From: PALSA-693 sp963781155
GTDB taxonomy: Bacteria; Actinomycetota; Acidimicrobiia; Acidimicrobiales; Palsa-688
Assembly (NCBI GenBank): GCA_963781155.1
Contig: CAWAEC010000012.1
Coordinates: 62,001-126,000, forward strand
DNA: 64,000 nucleotides
Reading direction: 5' to 3'
The position numbers and the translations under genes were made by a program. Numbering within the stretch: position 1 is the first letter of the stretch; the number at the start of each line of letters is the position of its first letter. Below are positions 26,641-34,990 of the stretch, one piece after another. Below the pieces are notes generated by a model. That model worked only from the letters and a program-made list of their open reading frames with translations, had not been told where the DNA came from and did not search any database.

Positions 26641-27456
26641 TCAAATGGTAAACGGAAGGCTGGTGACCAGCCTCTCGCCCAGCTCGGTATCACCGGCGAG
26701 GCGGACCTGGCCCATGACCTGAGCCGGGTCAACCCGGCCGCAAGCCAGCCGGGTAAACAGGCCGGACCGAAGGGCCACCAGCGCTGTCGGCGGCCCCGGC
26801 AGCTGTGCCACCACGGAGGCGCGGCCGTCGACGGCGACGTGGATGGCGCGGTGAACGGGGCCGGTGAGCTCGAAAGTGACCGTCGACCCGCCGGGCGCGC
26901 CCGCCTTCTTGCCCACGATGTAGCCCAGGGCCCGCTCGATCTCGTCTACCGCCTGTTCGGCGACGGGCCCGTCTTCGTGGCCAGGCCGGCCGACGGCGTC
27001 ACGAACGTCCTGTTCATGGACCCAACAATCGAAGACCCGGATCTGCATGAACCGGCGGTAGTCGGCGGGCCCGATGGGCGTCATGGCCGGCGCGGAAAAG
27101 TCCTCCTCGGTCATCTCCTCCAGGGCGGCGGTGCGCAGGGCGATCACCTCGGCCAGCTGGGCCAGGACCTGCTCTCGGGGAGCGGCGGCCAGGGCGACCA
27201 CCCAGGCCTCGTTGAAGCCCCCGATGTCGTTGCGAACATGCGGGGGATGGCCGGCGTCGACTTCGGGCCGGGTGCGGCCGAGCAGCACCGATTCGGTGCC
27301 GATGATGTGGGCGTATTGCGCGGCGACGGTCCAGCCCGGGCAGGGGGTCGGCGCCGCCCAGTCGCGATCGTCAAGTCCGCGGCCGAGCCGTTCCAGCTGG
27401 GACCAGACCTCCTCGAGCTGAGCGGTGAGGGCGGGAGCGGAGTTGTCGGCGGTCAC
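26641..27456 (-). CDS. Maleylpyruvate isomerase-like (MDMPI) protein
   Basis: 271 residues in two domains. The N-terminal DinB-like bundle starts PTPCPGWTVAAQYAHIIGTE near residue 37 with the first metal histidine, and RVFDCWVHEQDVRDAVGRP near 141 supplies the H-x-x-x-D ligands. A C-terminal SCP2-like domain follows from about 185. This layout is the actinobacterial mycothiol-dependent family. It starts 4 bp after the crotonase stop codon and is probably the last gene of the SDR-crotonase operon. Substrate unknown. Confidence 0.85.
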   Translation of the reverse strand: MTADNSAPALTAQLEEVWSQLERLGRGLDDRDWAAPTPCPGWTVAAQYAHIIGTESVLLGRTRPEVDAGHPPHVRNDIGGFNEAWVVALAAAPREQVLAQLAEVIALRTAALEEMTEEDFSAPAMTPIGPADYRRFMQIRVFDCWVHEQDVRDAVGRPGHEDGPVAEQAVDEIERALGYIVGKKAGAPGGSTVTFELTGPVHRAIHVAVDGRASVVAQLPGPPTALVALRSGLFTRLACGRVDPAQVMGQVRLAGDTELGERLVTSLPFTI

Positions 27457-27459
27457 GCC

Positions 27460-28227
27460 CTACCGCCCGGTCCACTGCGGCGGACGCTTTTCGATGAAGG
27501 CAATCAGCCCCTCTTTCGAATCCTGGCTGCCCATGGCCCGGGCCATCGCCTCCCCCGACAGGCGCCAGCCCGTGTCCTCGTCCTCGGTCATGACCGAGAT
27601 GAGCACGTGGCGTGAGGCCCGCACCGCTACCGGAGCGTTGGCCTCGATTCGCGCCGCCAGCTCTCTGGCGTTATCGATTGCCTGGCCCGGCTCGCACAAC
27701 ACGTTGACCAGACCAAAGTGGTGCGCCCGGGCGGCATCGATGGGGTCTCCCGTCAAGGTCAGCTCCATGGCCACATTGAATGGAAGCCTGCGCGGCAACC
27801 GAAACAACCCTCCGGCCGCGGCCACCAGGCTGCGTTTCACCTCGGGAATCCCGAAGCTGGCCGATGTTGACGCGACGATCAGGTCACACGCCAGAGCGAT
27901 CTCCGTTCCGCCCGCCAGCGCCGGGCCGTCGACGGCAGCGATGATGGGTTTGGTGCGTTTGCGGCGGGTGATGCCGCCGAAGCCGCCCCGCGGAGTCGAC
28001 AGGGAGGCAAAACGACCAGCGTTGATCTCCTTGAGGTCGGCACCTGCCGAAAAGACCGGCGGCACCCCGGTCAAAACCCCGACCCACAGGGATTCGTCGG
28101 CTTCCAGCCGGTCGATCGCCTCTTCGATGCCGGTGGCAACTCCCTCGTTGACGGCGTTGCGGGCTTCCGGCCGATTGATGGTGATGACGGCGCGATGACC
28201 TTCGACGGTGTACTCCACGGTTGCCAT
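27460..28227 (-). CDS. Enoyl-CoA hydratase/isomerase (crotonase) family
   Basis: 255-residue crotonase. NRPEARNAVN near residue 19, the first oxyanion loop FSAGADLKEI near 62, and the second oxyanion loop DGPALAGGTEIALACD near 99. The position usually held by the second catalytic glutamate reads IPEVKRSLVAAAGG near 127. The ATG at 28227 has AAAGGGA upstream. It follows a 3-hydroxyacyl-CoA-dehydrogenase-like SDR, so together they could catalyse hydration and oxidation in beta-oxidation. Confidence 0.9.
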   Translation of the reverse strand: MATVEYTVEGHRAVITINRPEARNAVNEGVATGIEEAIDRLEADESLWVGVLTGVPPVFSAGADLKEINAGRFASLSTPRGGFGGITRRKRTKPIIAAVDGPALAGGTEIALACDLIVASTSASFGIPEVKRSLVAAAGGLFRLPRRLPFNVAMELTLTGDPIDAARAHHFGLVNVLCEPGQAIDNARELAARIEANAPVAVRASRHVLISVMTEDEDTGWRLSGEAMARAMGSQDSKEGLIAFIEKRPPQWTGR

Positions 28228-28249
28228 GGGAAGTCCCTTTCTTGCGCCG

Positions 28250-29026
28250 CTATTTCGGTTGCAGCCGGGTAGCACCGTCGATGCGGACGGTCTCGCCGTT
28301 CATATAGCTGTTGGTGATGAGTTCGATCGCAAGGCTGGCGAACTCTTCAGGGTGACCCAGCCGGTGCGGAAACACCACGTCGCGCTTGAGATTCTCCTTG
28401 AACGCCTCGGCCCGCTCCCCGGTGCCGTAAATGGGAGTGTCAATCAAGCCGGGCGCAATGGTATTCACCCGGATCCCGACCACGGCGAGATCCCGGGCGA
28501 CCGGCAGGGTCATGCCGACGATCCCGCTCTTCGAGGCGGAGTAGGCGGCCTGGCCGATCTGGCCGTCAAACGCCGCCGTGGAGGCGGTATTGACAATGGC
28601 GCCACGCTCGCCATCGGCGAGCGGCTCGGTCTGGCTCATGGCCGTTGCCGCCAGGCGAGTGCAATTGAACGTGCCGACCAGGTTGATCGAGATCACTTTG
28701 ATAAAAAGATCAAGGTCGTGGGCTGACTCGTAGCTCCCATCCCGCCCGATGGTGCGGGTGGCCCAGCCGACACCGGCACAGTTGACAAGCGAGCGAAGGG
28801 GGCCGAGATCCTTCGCCATCTCCACAGCTGCGATCACTTCGCTGGGATTCGTCACATCGGCATGGACGAAGACGGTACCGAGCTCCTTGGCCAGCGTCTC
28901 GCCGGCGCCGTCCGCCACGTCGAGCACCACCACCTGCGCCCCCCGCTCGGTCAGGAGTCGCACAGTGGCTTCGCCGAGTCCCGACGCGCCACCGGTGACG
29001 ATGGCGGAAGTACCTCTGATGTCCAT
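28250..29026 (-). CDS. SDR, 3-hydroxyacyl-CoA dehydrogenase type II-like
   Basis: 258 residues. VTGGASGLGEATVRLL near 10, acidic LDVAD near 35 (NAD-type), NCAGVGWATRT near 83 in place of NNAG, NTASTAAFDGQ near 147 with the serine, and YSASKSGIVGMTLPVARDLA near 163. The sequence pattern, especially APGLIDTPIY and PHRLGHPEEFA, follows type II (HSD10-like) 3-hydroxyacyl-CoA dehydrogenases. First gene of an operon with the crotonase and MDMPI-like genes. Confidence 0.9.
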   Translation of the reverse strand: MDIRGTSAIVTGGASGLGEATVRLLTERGAQVVVLDVADGAGETLAKELGTVFVHADVTNPSEVIAAVEMAKDLGPLRSLVNCAGVGWATRTIGRDGSYESAHDLDLFIKVISINLVGTFNCTRLAATAMSQTEPLADGERGAIVNTASTAAFDGQIGQAAYSASKSGIVGMTLPVARDLAVVGIRVNTIAPGLIDTPIYGTGERAEAFKENLKRDVVFPHRLGHPEEFASLAIELITNSYMNGETVRIDGATRLQPK

Positions 29027-29035
29027 GCGGTGAGG

Positions 29036-30077
29036 CTAGGCGAGAGAAGTCCTCGGGTGCCCAACCAGGCCCCGGCCGAGGAGAGCCTCCCCGATCTGGA
29101 TCGCGTTCAGCGCGGCGCCCTTCCGCAAGTTGTCCCCGGACACAAACAGCGATAGGCCCCGTCCGCTTGAGTCGCTGGAATCGGCCCGGACCCGCCCGAC
29201 CAGACAGGTGTCGCCGCCGGCAGCCTGAAGTGGCGTCGGGACGTCCACCACTTCGACCCCGGGTGCGATGCGGAGCAATTCGAGAGCGCGCGCCGGCGAA
29301 AGCGGCCGAGCGAAGGTGGCCGTCAGGGCCAGCGAATGACCCGTGTAGACGGGGACCCGCACGCAGGTCACCGACACGGCGAGGTCGGGGATGCCAAGGA
29401 TCTTGCGACTCTCGTTACGGAACTTCAGTTCTTCCGTCGTTTCGTCACCGTCGAAGGTGCCGGCGTGCGCCAGCACATTGAAAGCGATGGGGCCCGGAAA
29501 CACCGTCGCAGGCGGGAATTCCAGCGCCGCACCATCCAGAGCAAGTGCGGAGGACTTCTCGGCGACGGCCCGCATCTGCTCCTCGAGTTCCGCCGTGCCG
29601 GCCAGGCCGGCACCGGACACGGCCTGGTAGGTCGAGCCCACCAGCCGGGTCAACCCCGCTTCGGCGTGCAAAGCGGCGAGCACCGGCATGCAGACCATGG
29701 TGGTGCAGTTGGGGTTGGCGACGATCCCTTTCGGGATGCGATCAAGAGCACTGGAGTTGACCTCCGGGACCACCAAGGGGCACTCCGGGTCCATGCGCCA
29801 GGCGGAGGAGTTGTCGATCACGATGGCACCCGCGCCGGCCACCTTTTCACCGAATTCGGCGTGACGCCGCGGCGCCCATGGAGAACAGTGCGATGTCCAC
29901 GCCGCGGTGGTCGGCCGTGGCCACGTCCTCCACCGCCACCCCGTCGAGCGTGCGCCCCGCCGATCGGGCGCTGGCGAAGAGCCGCAGCCGGTCATACGGA
30001 AAACGGCGAGCGTCCAGCAACGCACGCATCACCGCGCCCACCTGGCCCGTCGCGCCGTACACCCCGACGGTCAGCAT
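29036..30077 (-). CDS. asd: Aspartate-semialdehyde dehydrogenase, frameshifted
   Basis: NADPH-dependent reduction of aspartyl-phosphate to aspartate semialdehyde, the branch point to lysine, threonine and methionine. The N-terminal frame has VGVYGATGQVGAVM and IALFSMGA; the downstream frame continues AIVIDNSSAWRMDP, the catalytic-cysteine motif ANPNCTTM, and a late GDNLRKGAALNA. The frames switch at about 29857-29875 in the GC palindrome CGGCGTGACGCCG, where one extra base explains the break. The gene is essential in most bacteria, so a sequencing error is likely. It overlaps lysC by one base. Confidence 0.9.
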
Positions 30078-31294
30078 CACTCGCCCTCCAGCTTGAACGC
30101 ACGATGGAGGGCCAGCACGGCCGTCTCCGCCAGTTCCGCCCGCACGACGCAGGTGAGGCGGATGGAGGACGTCGAGATCATTTCGATGTTGATCCCTTCC
30201 TGGGCGAGGACCTCGAACATCGTCGCCGACACGCCCGGATGCGTCTTCATGCCTGCGCCGATGATCGACACGGTGGCGATGTCGGGATCGGCCGTGACCT
30301 CGCGGGCCGCGATCTCGGGCTGCAGGGACCGGCTGACGTCGGCGGCAGTAGCCAGGTCCGCGTGAGGGACGGTGAACGAGATATCCGTCGTGCCTGCTAC
30401 CGACACGTTCTGCTCGATCATGTCCACGTTGATGGAACGGTCAGCCAGGGTCCGGAACAGCCGGGCTGCGATACCGGGCTTGTCGGGGACGCCGGTGACG
30501 GTCAGCTTGGCCTCGGAGCTGTCCGAGACCACAGCGGAGACGATGGCCTGCTCCACTTCGGGGTCTTCCTCCTGGATCCATGTGCCCGGCTCCCACGTGA
30601 AGGCCGAGCGAACGTGCAGCCGCACGCTGTGGTTGCGGGCGAACTCCACCGAGCGCATCGCCGGCTTCGGGCAGCCAGCGGCGCACATCTCGAGCATTTC
30701 TTCGAAACTGACGCGTCGGAGACGGCGGGCCTCGGGGACCACACGAGGGTCAGCCGTGTACACGCCGGACACGTCGGTGTAGATCTCGCAGGCGTCGGCC
30801 TGCAGGGCTTGGGCCAGGGCGACTGCGGTGGTGTCCGTTCCACCTCGACCCAGAAACGTGACGTCCCGGTCGGTGGAGACCCCCTGGGCCCCGCCCACGA
30901 CCGGCACCCGTCCGGCCTGGAGGGCGTCACGCAACCGGTCACCGCGGACTTCGACGATCTTGGCGCGGGTGTGGTCGGTGTCGGTGATGATGCCGGCCTG
31001 GCTGCCGGTGAAGCTGTCGCTCGGGACACCGAGGTCATGCAGGGCCATGCACAGCAACGCCATGGCCTTGCGCTCGCCGGCGGTGATGAGCATGTCCATC
31101 TCCCGGCCGGGTTGCGTGGTCGACACCTGGGAGGCCAGGTGGAGGAGCTCGTCCGTTTCCTTGCCCATCGCCGAGACGGCCACCACCACCTGGTGGCCAT
31201 GTCGAACGGTCCGGGCCACGTAGTCGGCCACCGTGCGCATCCGATCGGCGTCGGCCACCGACGTGCCACCGAACTTCATCACGAGCAGGGCCAC
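30077..31294 (-). CDS. lysC: Aspartate kinase
   Basis: 405 residues. ATP-dependent phosphorylation of aspartate, the first step to the aspartate-family amino acids. KFGGTSVADADRM near residue 7, the catalytic region FLGRGGTDTTAVALA near 151, and YTDVSGVYTADPR near 173 form the kinase domain. Two C-terminal ACT domains (TVTGVPDKPGIAARLF near 262; SIIGAGMKTHPGVSATMF near 343) bind feedback effectors. GTG 31294 lies 8 nt after a TACCCT box. asd follows directly. Confidence 0.95.
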   Translation of the reverse strand: MALLVMKFGGTSVADADRMRTVADYVARTVRHGHQVVVAVSAMGKETDELLHLASQVSTTQPGREMDMLITAGERKAMALLCMALHDLGVPSDSFTGSQAGIITDTDHTRAKIVEVRGDRLRDALQAGRVPVVGGAQGVSTDRDVTFLGRGGTDTTAVALAQALQADACEIYTDVSGVYTADPRVVPEARRLRRVSFEEMLEMCAAGCPKPAMRSVEFARNHSVRLHVRSAFTWEPGTWIQEEDPEVEQAIVSAVVSDSSEAKLTVTGVPDKPGIAARLFRTLADRSINVDMIEQNVSVAGTTDISFTVPHADLATAADVSRSLQPEIAAREVTADPDIATVSIIGAGMKTHPGVSATMFEVLAQEGINIEMISTSSIRLTCVVRAELAETAVLALHRAFKLEGE

Positions 31295-31302
31295 GACGTG
31301 CC

Positions 31303-31308
31303 AGGGTA
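31303..31308 (-). promoter_or_regulatory. -10 box of lysC-asd
   Basis: TACCCT on the minus strand, 8 nt from GTG 31294; this selects the start over the upstream in-frame ATG at 31312. Confidence 0.5.
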
Positions 31309-31403
31309 GCAACGGACCTCGGTGGCTCCCGGGCGTTTACGCGCCGTGAGCTGGGCACCTCCAGTCGGTTGGCGCCCGCCTTTGTGGCCGGGGGCGTGGC
31401 GGC

Positions 31404-31409
31404 TACCTT
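31404..31409 (+). promoter_or_regulatory. -10 box of the membrane cyclophilin gene
   Basis: TACCTT, 8 nt before GTG 31418. It is divergent to the lysC promoter about 100 bp away. Confidence 0.45.
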
Positions 31410-31417
31410 GGTGCGCC

Positions 31418-32317
31418 GTGCCGTCAGAGAAGCGAGCCCGCCAGCGCGCCGGGCGTGAGGCCCGCATGGCCGAGCTCAAACAGGCGCAGCGTCGCCGCCA
31501 GCGGGGGCGGAGAGCGATCGTCATCGGCGTCATCATTGCGGTCGCCCTCGGTCTGGCCATTTACACCGGGACACGCGGCAACTCCAAGGCGAAGGTGTCC
31601 ACGTCGACCACCGCGGTCGGTTCGTCGACCACCAGGGCCGGCTCGTCGACCACCAAGGCCGGCTCGTCCACGACGGCTGCCGCATCGGTGACGCCGCCGA
31701 CAGCCGCACCGGTGACCGGCGCGACCAAGTTCACGGGCGCAACGCCCTGCCCCAATCCGAACGGCCCCAACCCGCACGTGACCACGTTTGCCCAGGCACC
31801 GCCGGACTGTCTCGACCCGGGGAAGACCTACACCGCCACCTTCGAGACCACCGAAGGCAACATCGTGGTCGCCCTCAACACGACGAAGACGCCGATGACC
31901 GCGAACAACTTCATCGTCCTGTCCCGCTACCACTTCTACGACGGCACGTCGATGTTCCGGACCGACACGTCGATCGACATCGTCCAGGGAGGGTCACCCC
32001 ACACGCAGAGCGCGTCCGACCCGGGCCCGGGCTACACCATCAAGGACGAAGGGTCGGGTTACACCTACGTTCCCGGCGACCTGACCATGGCCCGGACGTC
32101 GGCGCCGAACAGCGCGGGCGCCCAATACTTCTTCTGCGCCGGCCCGTCGTGTTCACAGCTCAACAGCCAGGGCACGTACGTCAACTTCGGGACCACGACC
32201 AGCGGTCTCGACGTGCTGGAAAAGATCCTCGCTCTCAACGTCAACGAGAGCAACGGGCTCGGCGGGGCCCCAAGCAAGCTCGTCCTCGTCAAGACGATCA
32301 ACATCACCGAGTCGTGA
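31418..32317 (+). CDS. Membrane-anchored cyclophilin-type peptidyl-prolyl isomerase
   Basis: 299 residues. A basic N-terminus (KRARQRAGREARMAE) precedes one membrane helix at about residues 35-52 (VIGVIIAVALGLAIY), a Ser/Thr-rich linker with repeats of GSSTTKA, and an extracytoplasmic cyclophilin domain from about 110. The active-site loop is altered: SRYHFYDGTSMFRT replaces the usual F-H-R-x-I, and GPGYTIKDE, LTMARTSAPNSAGAQYFF follow the family. Twenty bp upstream of a second cyclophilin gene. Confidence 0.88.
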   Translation: MPSEKRARQRAGREARMAELKQAQRRRQRGRRAIVIGVIIAVALGLAIYTGTRGNSKAKVSTSTTAVGSSTTRAGSSTTKAGSSTTAAASVTPPTAAPVTGATKFTGATPCPNPNGPNPHVTTFAQAPPDCLDPGKTYTATFETTEGNIVVALNTTKTPMTANNFIVLSRYHFYDGTSMFRTDTSIDIVQGGSPHTQSASDPGPGYTIKDEGSGYTYVPGDLTMARTSAPNSAGAQYFFCAGPSCSQLNSQGTYVNFGTTTSGLDVLEKILALNVNESNGLGGAPSKLVLVKTINITES

Positions 32318-32336
32318 CGGTTAGGAGTCTGTTGCC

Positions 32337-32890
32337 ATGACCACACCCTGTCCGGCTGCTGACGGGTCCAGCCCCCAGCAGCGCGAGTTCGACGGGCCGC
32401 CCCCGATGTGCATCGACCCGGCCAAGCGGTACACGGCCACGATGGTCACCTCGAAGGGCACGCTGACGATCGCCCTGGATCCGATCGCGGCTCCCGTGAC
32501 CGTCAACAGCTTCGTTTTCCTCGCCCGCTACCACTTCTTTGATGGGATCGTGTTTCACCGGATCATCCCTGGGTTCGTTCTGCAGGGTGGCGACCCGACC
32601 GGGACCGGTCGGGGGGGCCCGGCTACCGCTTCGCCGACGAGCTGCCCCAGCCGGGCCGGTACGAGGTGGGGTCTCTGGCCATGGCGAATGCCGGTCCGAA
32701 CACCAATGGCAGTCAGTTCTTTGTGATCAGCGGGCCGGCCGGGGTGCGCCTGCCGCCTCAGTACGCCCTGTTCGGGAAGGTGGTCGCGGGCCTGGACGTG
32801 GTCACGGCCATCGACGCGATCGGGACGTCCTCGGGGACACCCAAGGAGCCGGTGACCATCGAGTCGGTCACGATCAGCGAGTCGGACTGA
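32337..32890 (+). CDS. Cyclophilin-type peptidyl-prolyl isomerase, frameshifted
   Basis: About 184 residues when rejoined. The first frame has ARYHFFDGIVFHRIIPGFVLQGGDPTG, with the catalytic-type FHR; the second continues MANAGPNTNGSQFFV and YALFGKVVAGLDVV. The switch is in the run GGGGGGGCCC at 32611-32620; one more base gives the expected GGPGYRFADE junction. No membrane segment, so it is cytosolic, unlike its upstream paralogue. It starts MTTPCPAADG, echoing the partner's ATPCPNPNG. Confidence 0.85.
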
Positions 32891-32943
32891 GGCGCCTCGC
32901 CGGCCGGGCCGGCGGAGCCGGCGTCGTTGCCACCGGGGCTGGG

Positions 32944-32990
<47 letters not shown>

Positions 32991-33022
32991 CAGGCGAGGT
33001 GTCGCCGGCACCCTCTCATCCG

Positions 33023-33343
33023 TTTGTGTGATATTTGCCGTGTATTACGCGACTTTTATCACACAATCGCCAAGTGCGCCCAGTTGGCCCGCCGGCATGG
33101 GTACCCCTCATCCGTTTGTGTGATATTTGCCGCGTAATACGCGACTTTTATCACACAATCGCCGAGTGCGCCCAGTTGGCCCGCCGGCATGGGTACCCCT
33201 CATCCGTTTGTGTGATATTTGCCGCGTAATACGCGACTTTTATCACACAATCGCCAAGTGCGCCCAGTTGGCCCCGCCGGCATGGGTACCCCTCATCCGT
33301 TTGTGTGATATTTGCCGCGTATTACGCGACTTTTATCACACAA
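33023..33343. repeat. Four-copy array of the palindromic repeat
   Basis: 44-bp palindromes at 33023, 33115, 33207 and 33300 give periods of 92, 92 and 93 bp. The outer 10-bp arms TTGTGTGATA / TATCACACAA pair perfectly, an internal TTTGC/ACTTT is unpaired in all four, and the centre CGCGTAATACGCG pairs again. The 48-bp spacer (TCGCCAAGTGCGCCCAGTTG onward) is also conserved and ends in GGGTACCCCTCATCCG. The array ends 44 bp before the stop of the minus-strand gene at 33387. Confidence 0.95.
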
Positions 33344-33386
33344 TCGCCAGGTGCGCCCCGTTGGGCCCCCCCAGCGTGGGCACCCT

Positions 33387-34082
33387 TTACCGGCTAGCCA
33401 GGGCATCCAGACCCGCCGGCTCCCCGTCCACGTACACGGTGACGGCCCCGGCACCGGCGGACCTCCACGTCCCGTCCGGATCCCGAATGAGGGCGGTGCA
33501 CTCATCGACGGCCGCGATACGAAGGTGACCGGTAGCCAGCCGGACGGTCCGGCGCGCTTTTTCCTCCGACCAGGTGTCGTAATGGGGCAGGACGGCGAGG
33601 TGGCCAACCAGGCCCAAACCCAGGGTGAGTGCGCCGCCTCGCGGATCGACCATCGGGTCGCACAGCACCATGGCGCCGGCCGAAGACCCAGCGACGACGG
33701 CTCCGTCGCGCCAGGCCTCGACCAGCGCAGTCCATACCGGACTGTCCTTGAGTACAGACCGCAGATGAAGCGGTGAGCCACCGCTCAGGTAGACAAAACG
33801 GGCCGTCCGGACCTGCCGGGCCGCCCCCTCATCCTCAGCATCCTGGCGGCCCAGCACCATCAGGCCGCGAGCGCTGGCCCCGAGCGAGGCAAACCATTTC
33901 GCTGCGTTTTCGACCGCCCTCGCCGGGTGCTCGTATGCGGCCGCGGTGGGGAGGATCAGCACCTCCGATCTACCGCTCGCCTCCCATAAGTCGGCGTCGA
34001 ACCCGCATCGTTCCGTCCACTCCGCTCCTCCGACGAGCGCCAGCGTGCCCGCCGCACGGTTATCCGTGGTCGGACCGGTCAC
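33387..34082 (-). CDS. Peptidase S51-like (cyanophycinase/PepE) protein
   Basis: 231 residues of the class-I-glutaminase-like fold used by dipeptidase E and cyanophycinase. LALVGGAEWTE near residue 14, LILPTAAAYEH near 43, YLSGGSPLHLRSVL near 97, the nucleophile AGSSAGAMVL near 131, and LPHYDTWS near 164 with the histidine. GTG 34082 is preferred because CGGAG lies 5 nt upstream; a GTG 66 bp further has no support. Substrate could be an Asp-containing dipeptide, but this is not readable. Confidence 0.8.
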   Translation of the reverse strand: MTGPTTDNRAAGTLALVGGAEWTERCGFDADLWEASGRSEVLILPTAAAYEHPARAVENAAKWFASLGASARGLMVLGRQDAEDEGAARQVRTARFVYLSGGSPLHLRSVLKDSPVWTALVEAWRDGAVVAGSSAGAMVLCDPMVDPRGGALTLGLGLVGHLAVLPHYDTWSEEKARRTVRLATGHLRIAAVDECTALIRDPDGTWRSAGAGAVTVYVDGEPAGLDALASR

Positions 34083-34426
34083 CTGGGCTCCGGGAGAGCG
34101 GTTCGCCGGCGCCCTCTCCTGCCCGGCAACCCGCCGGGCGTTTCGCACGCAATGGGATCGAGCATCGGCCGCTCACCGTAGTCGTGCGGGCAGATCGGGG
34201 CGACGGGTGCGCCGGGCCTGAGGAGCCTGGCACACCCGTCGTTTTTACCGCGGTGGCGGTCCCCTTCTCCGCTTCTCCCGTTGCGACATGGTAGCGGTCC
34301 GTTCGACTCCGGGCACTGGGCAGATCTGCAGATCGATTGCGAATATGCACAAGGCCACCTCCGCAAGACCTCCGTCACCGCTTGGCCGCAAAACAACGTG
34401 ATTCGCGTCGCCTCGTCGAGTCCCTT
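34083..34426. other. Gap with plus-strand terminator
   Basis: 344 bp between two minus-strand genes. Apart from the terminator-like hairpin at 34201-34246, which faces the plus strand, no gene or promoter was identified. Confidence 0.5.
34201..34246 (+). terminator. Intrinsic terminator facing the plus strand
   Basis: CGACGGGTG pairs with CACCCGTCG, an inner GCCGGGC/GCCTGGC pair extends the stem, and TTTTT follows at 34242-34246. It is the only hairpin with a T tract seen in the window, yet both flanking genes lie on the minus strand. Confidence 0.7.
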
Positions 34427-34960
34427 CTAGCCGGGAGGGACACAGGCGGCGCGGAGGTCCCGCCGCGCCTCTTCCAGGTGTTTGCGCACGGTGCCGTCCG
34501 CGATCCCCAGGGCGGCCGCGACTTCACGCACCGGGAGCCCGATGACGAGACACATCACCGCGCACATGCGCCGGCGAGGCGGCATGGCGGCCAGAGAGGA
34601 TTCGACGGCCACGGTGGTCAGCGCGGCGTCCTCGGTCGCCCCGGTAGCGGAGCGCGACGGTTGCGCTCGCGAGCCGGATCCGGAGAAGATCCGCCGCTGG
34701 GTTCGCTGCAGCAACCGGAAGGCGACGGTGTACACATAGCCGGGCGGGTTGACGCCCCTGCTGACCCGACGCCAGCGGGCCAGGGCGCGCCCGAACGCCT
34801 CCTGCGCCAGATCCTCGGCCGTAGCGGGATCGGCCCCGGCCAAACGCAAAGCTCGCACGAGGGGCCGGTAATGGCTTTGATAACACTCCACGAAGTCCGT
34901 GCTGGTCAGGACCCCTTCTGCCACCTCCGGGCCCGTGCCGCGGGCAGGCTGGGTATCCAC
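34427..34960 (-). CDS. RNA polymerase sigma factor, ECF/sigma-70 type
   Basis: 177 residues. Region 2 spans about residues 20-85 (ECYQSHYRPLVRALRLAGADPATAEDLAQEAFGRAL, promoter melting), and region 4 about 120-170 contains the helix-turn-helix LPVREVAAALGIADGTVRKHLEEARRDL. No extra C-terminal domain. It starts 31 bp after the membrane-protein gene that is probably its partner. Regulon unknown. Confidence 0.9.
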   Translation of the reverse strand: MDTQPARGTGPEVAEGVLTSTDFVECYQSHYRPLVRALRLAGADPATAEDLAQEAFGRALARWRRVSRGVNPPGYVYTVAFRLLQRTQRRIFSGSGSRAQPSRSATGATEDAALTTVAVESSLAAMPPRRRMCAVMCLVIGLPVREVAAALGIADGTVRKHLEEARRDLRAACVPPG

Positions 34961-34990
34961 CTTCTCTATCGTCTCACTCCCGGCAGAGAC

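Noticed and set aside
29336..31309. 657-residue plus-strand frame opposite lysC-asd
   Set aside because: It is a shadow of the well-conserved minus-strand genes (low-complexity Arg/His-rich translation).
33023..33343. Replication origin / DnaA boxes
   Set aside because: TTATCACAC resembles the DnaA box TTATCCACA only with a base insertion, the genes around are not origin-linked, and the palindromic layout does not fit iterons.
33023..33343. CRISPR array
   Set aside because: Both the repeat and its spacers are conserved between copies, the unit is 92 bp, and no cas gene is near.
33035..33528. Small open frames across the repeat array
   Set aside because: Translations only repeat the array sequence (such as RLCDICRV) and have no supporting start signals.
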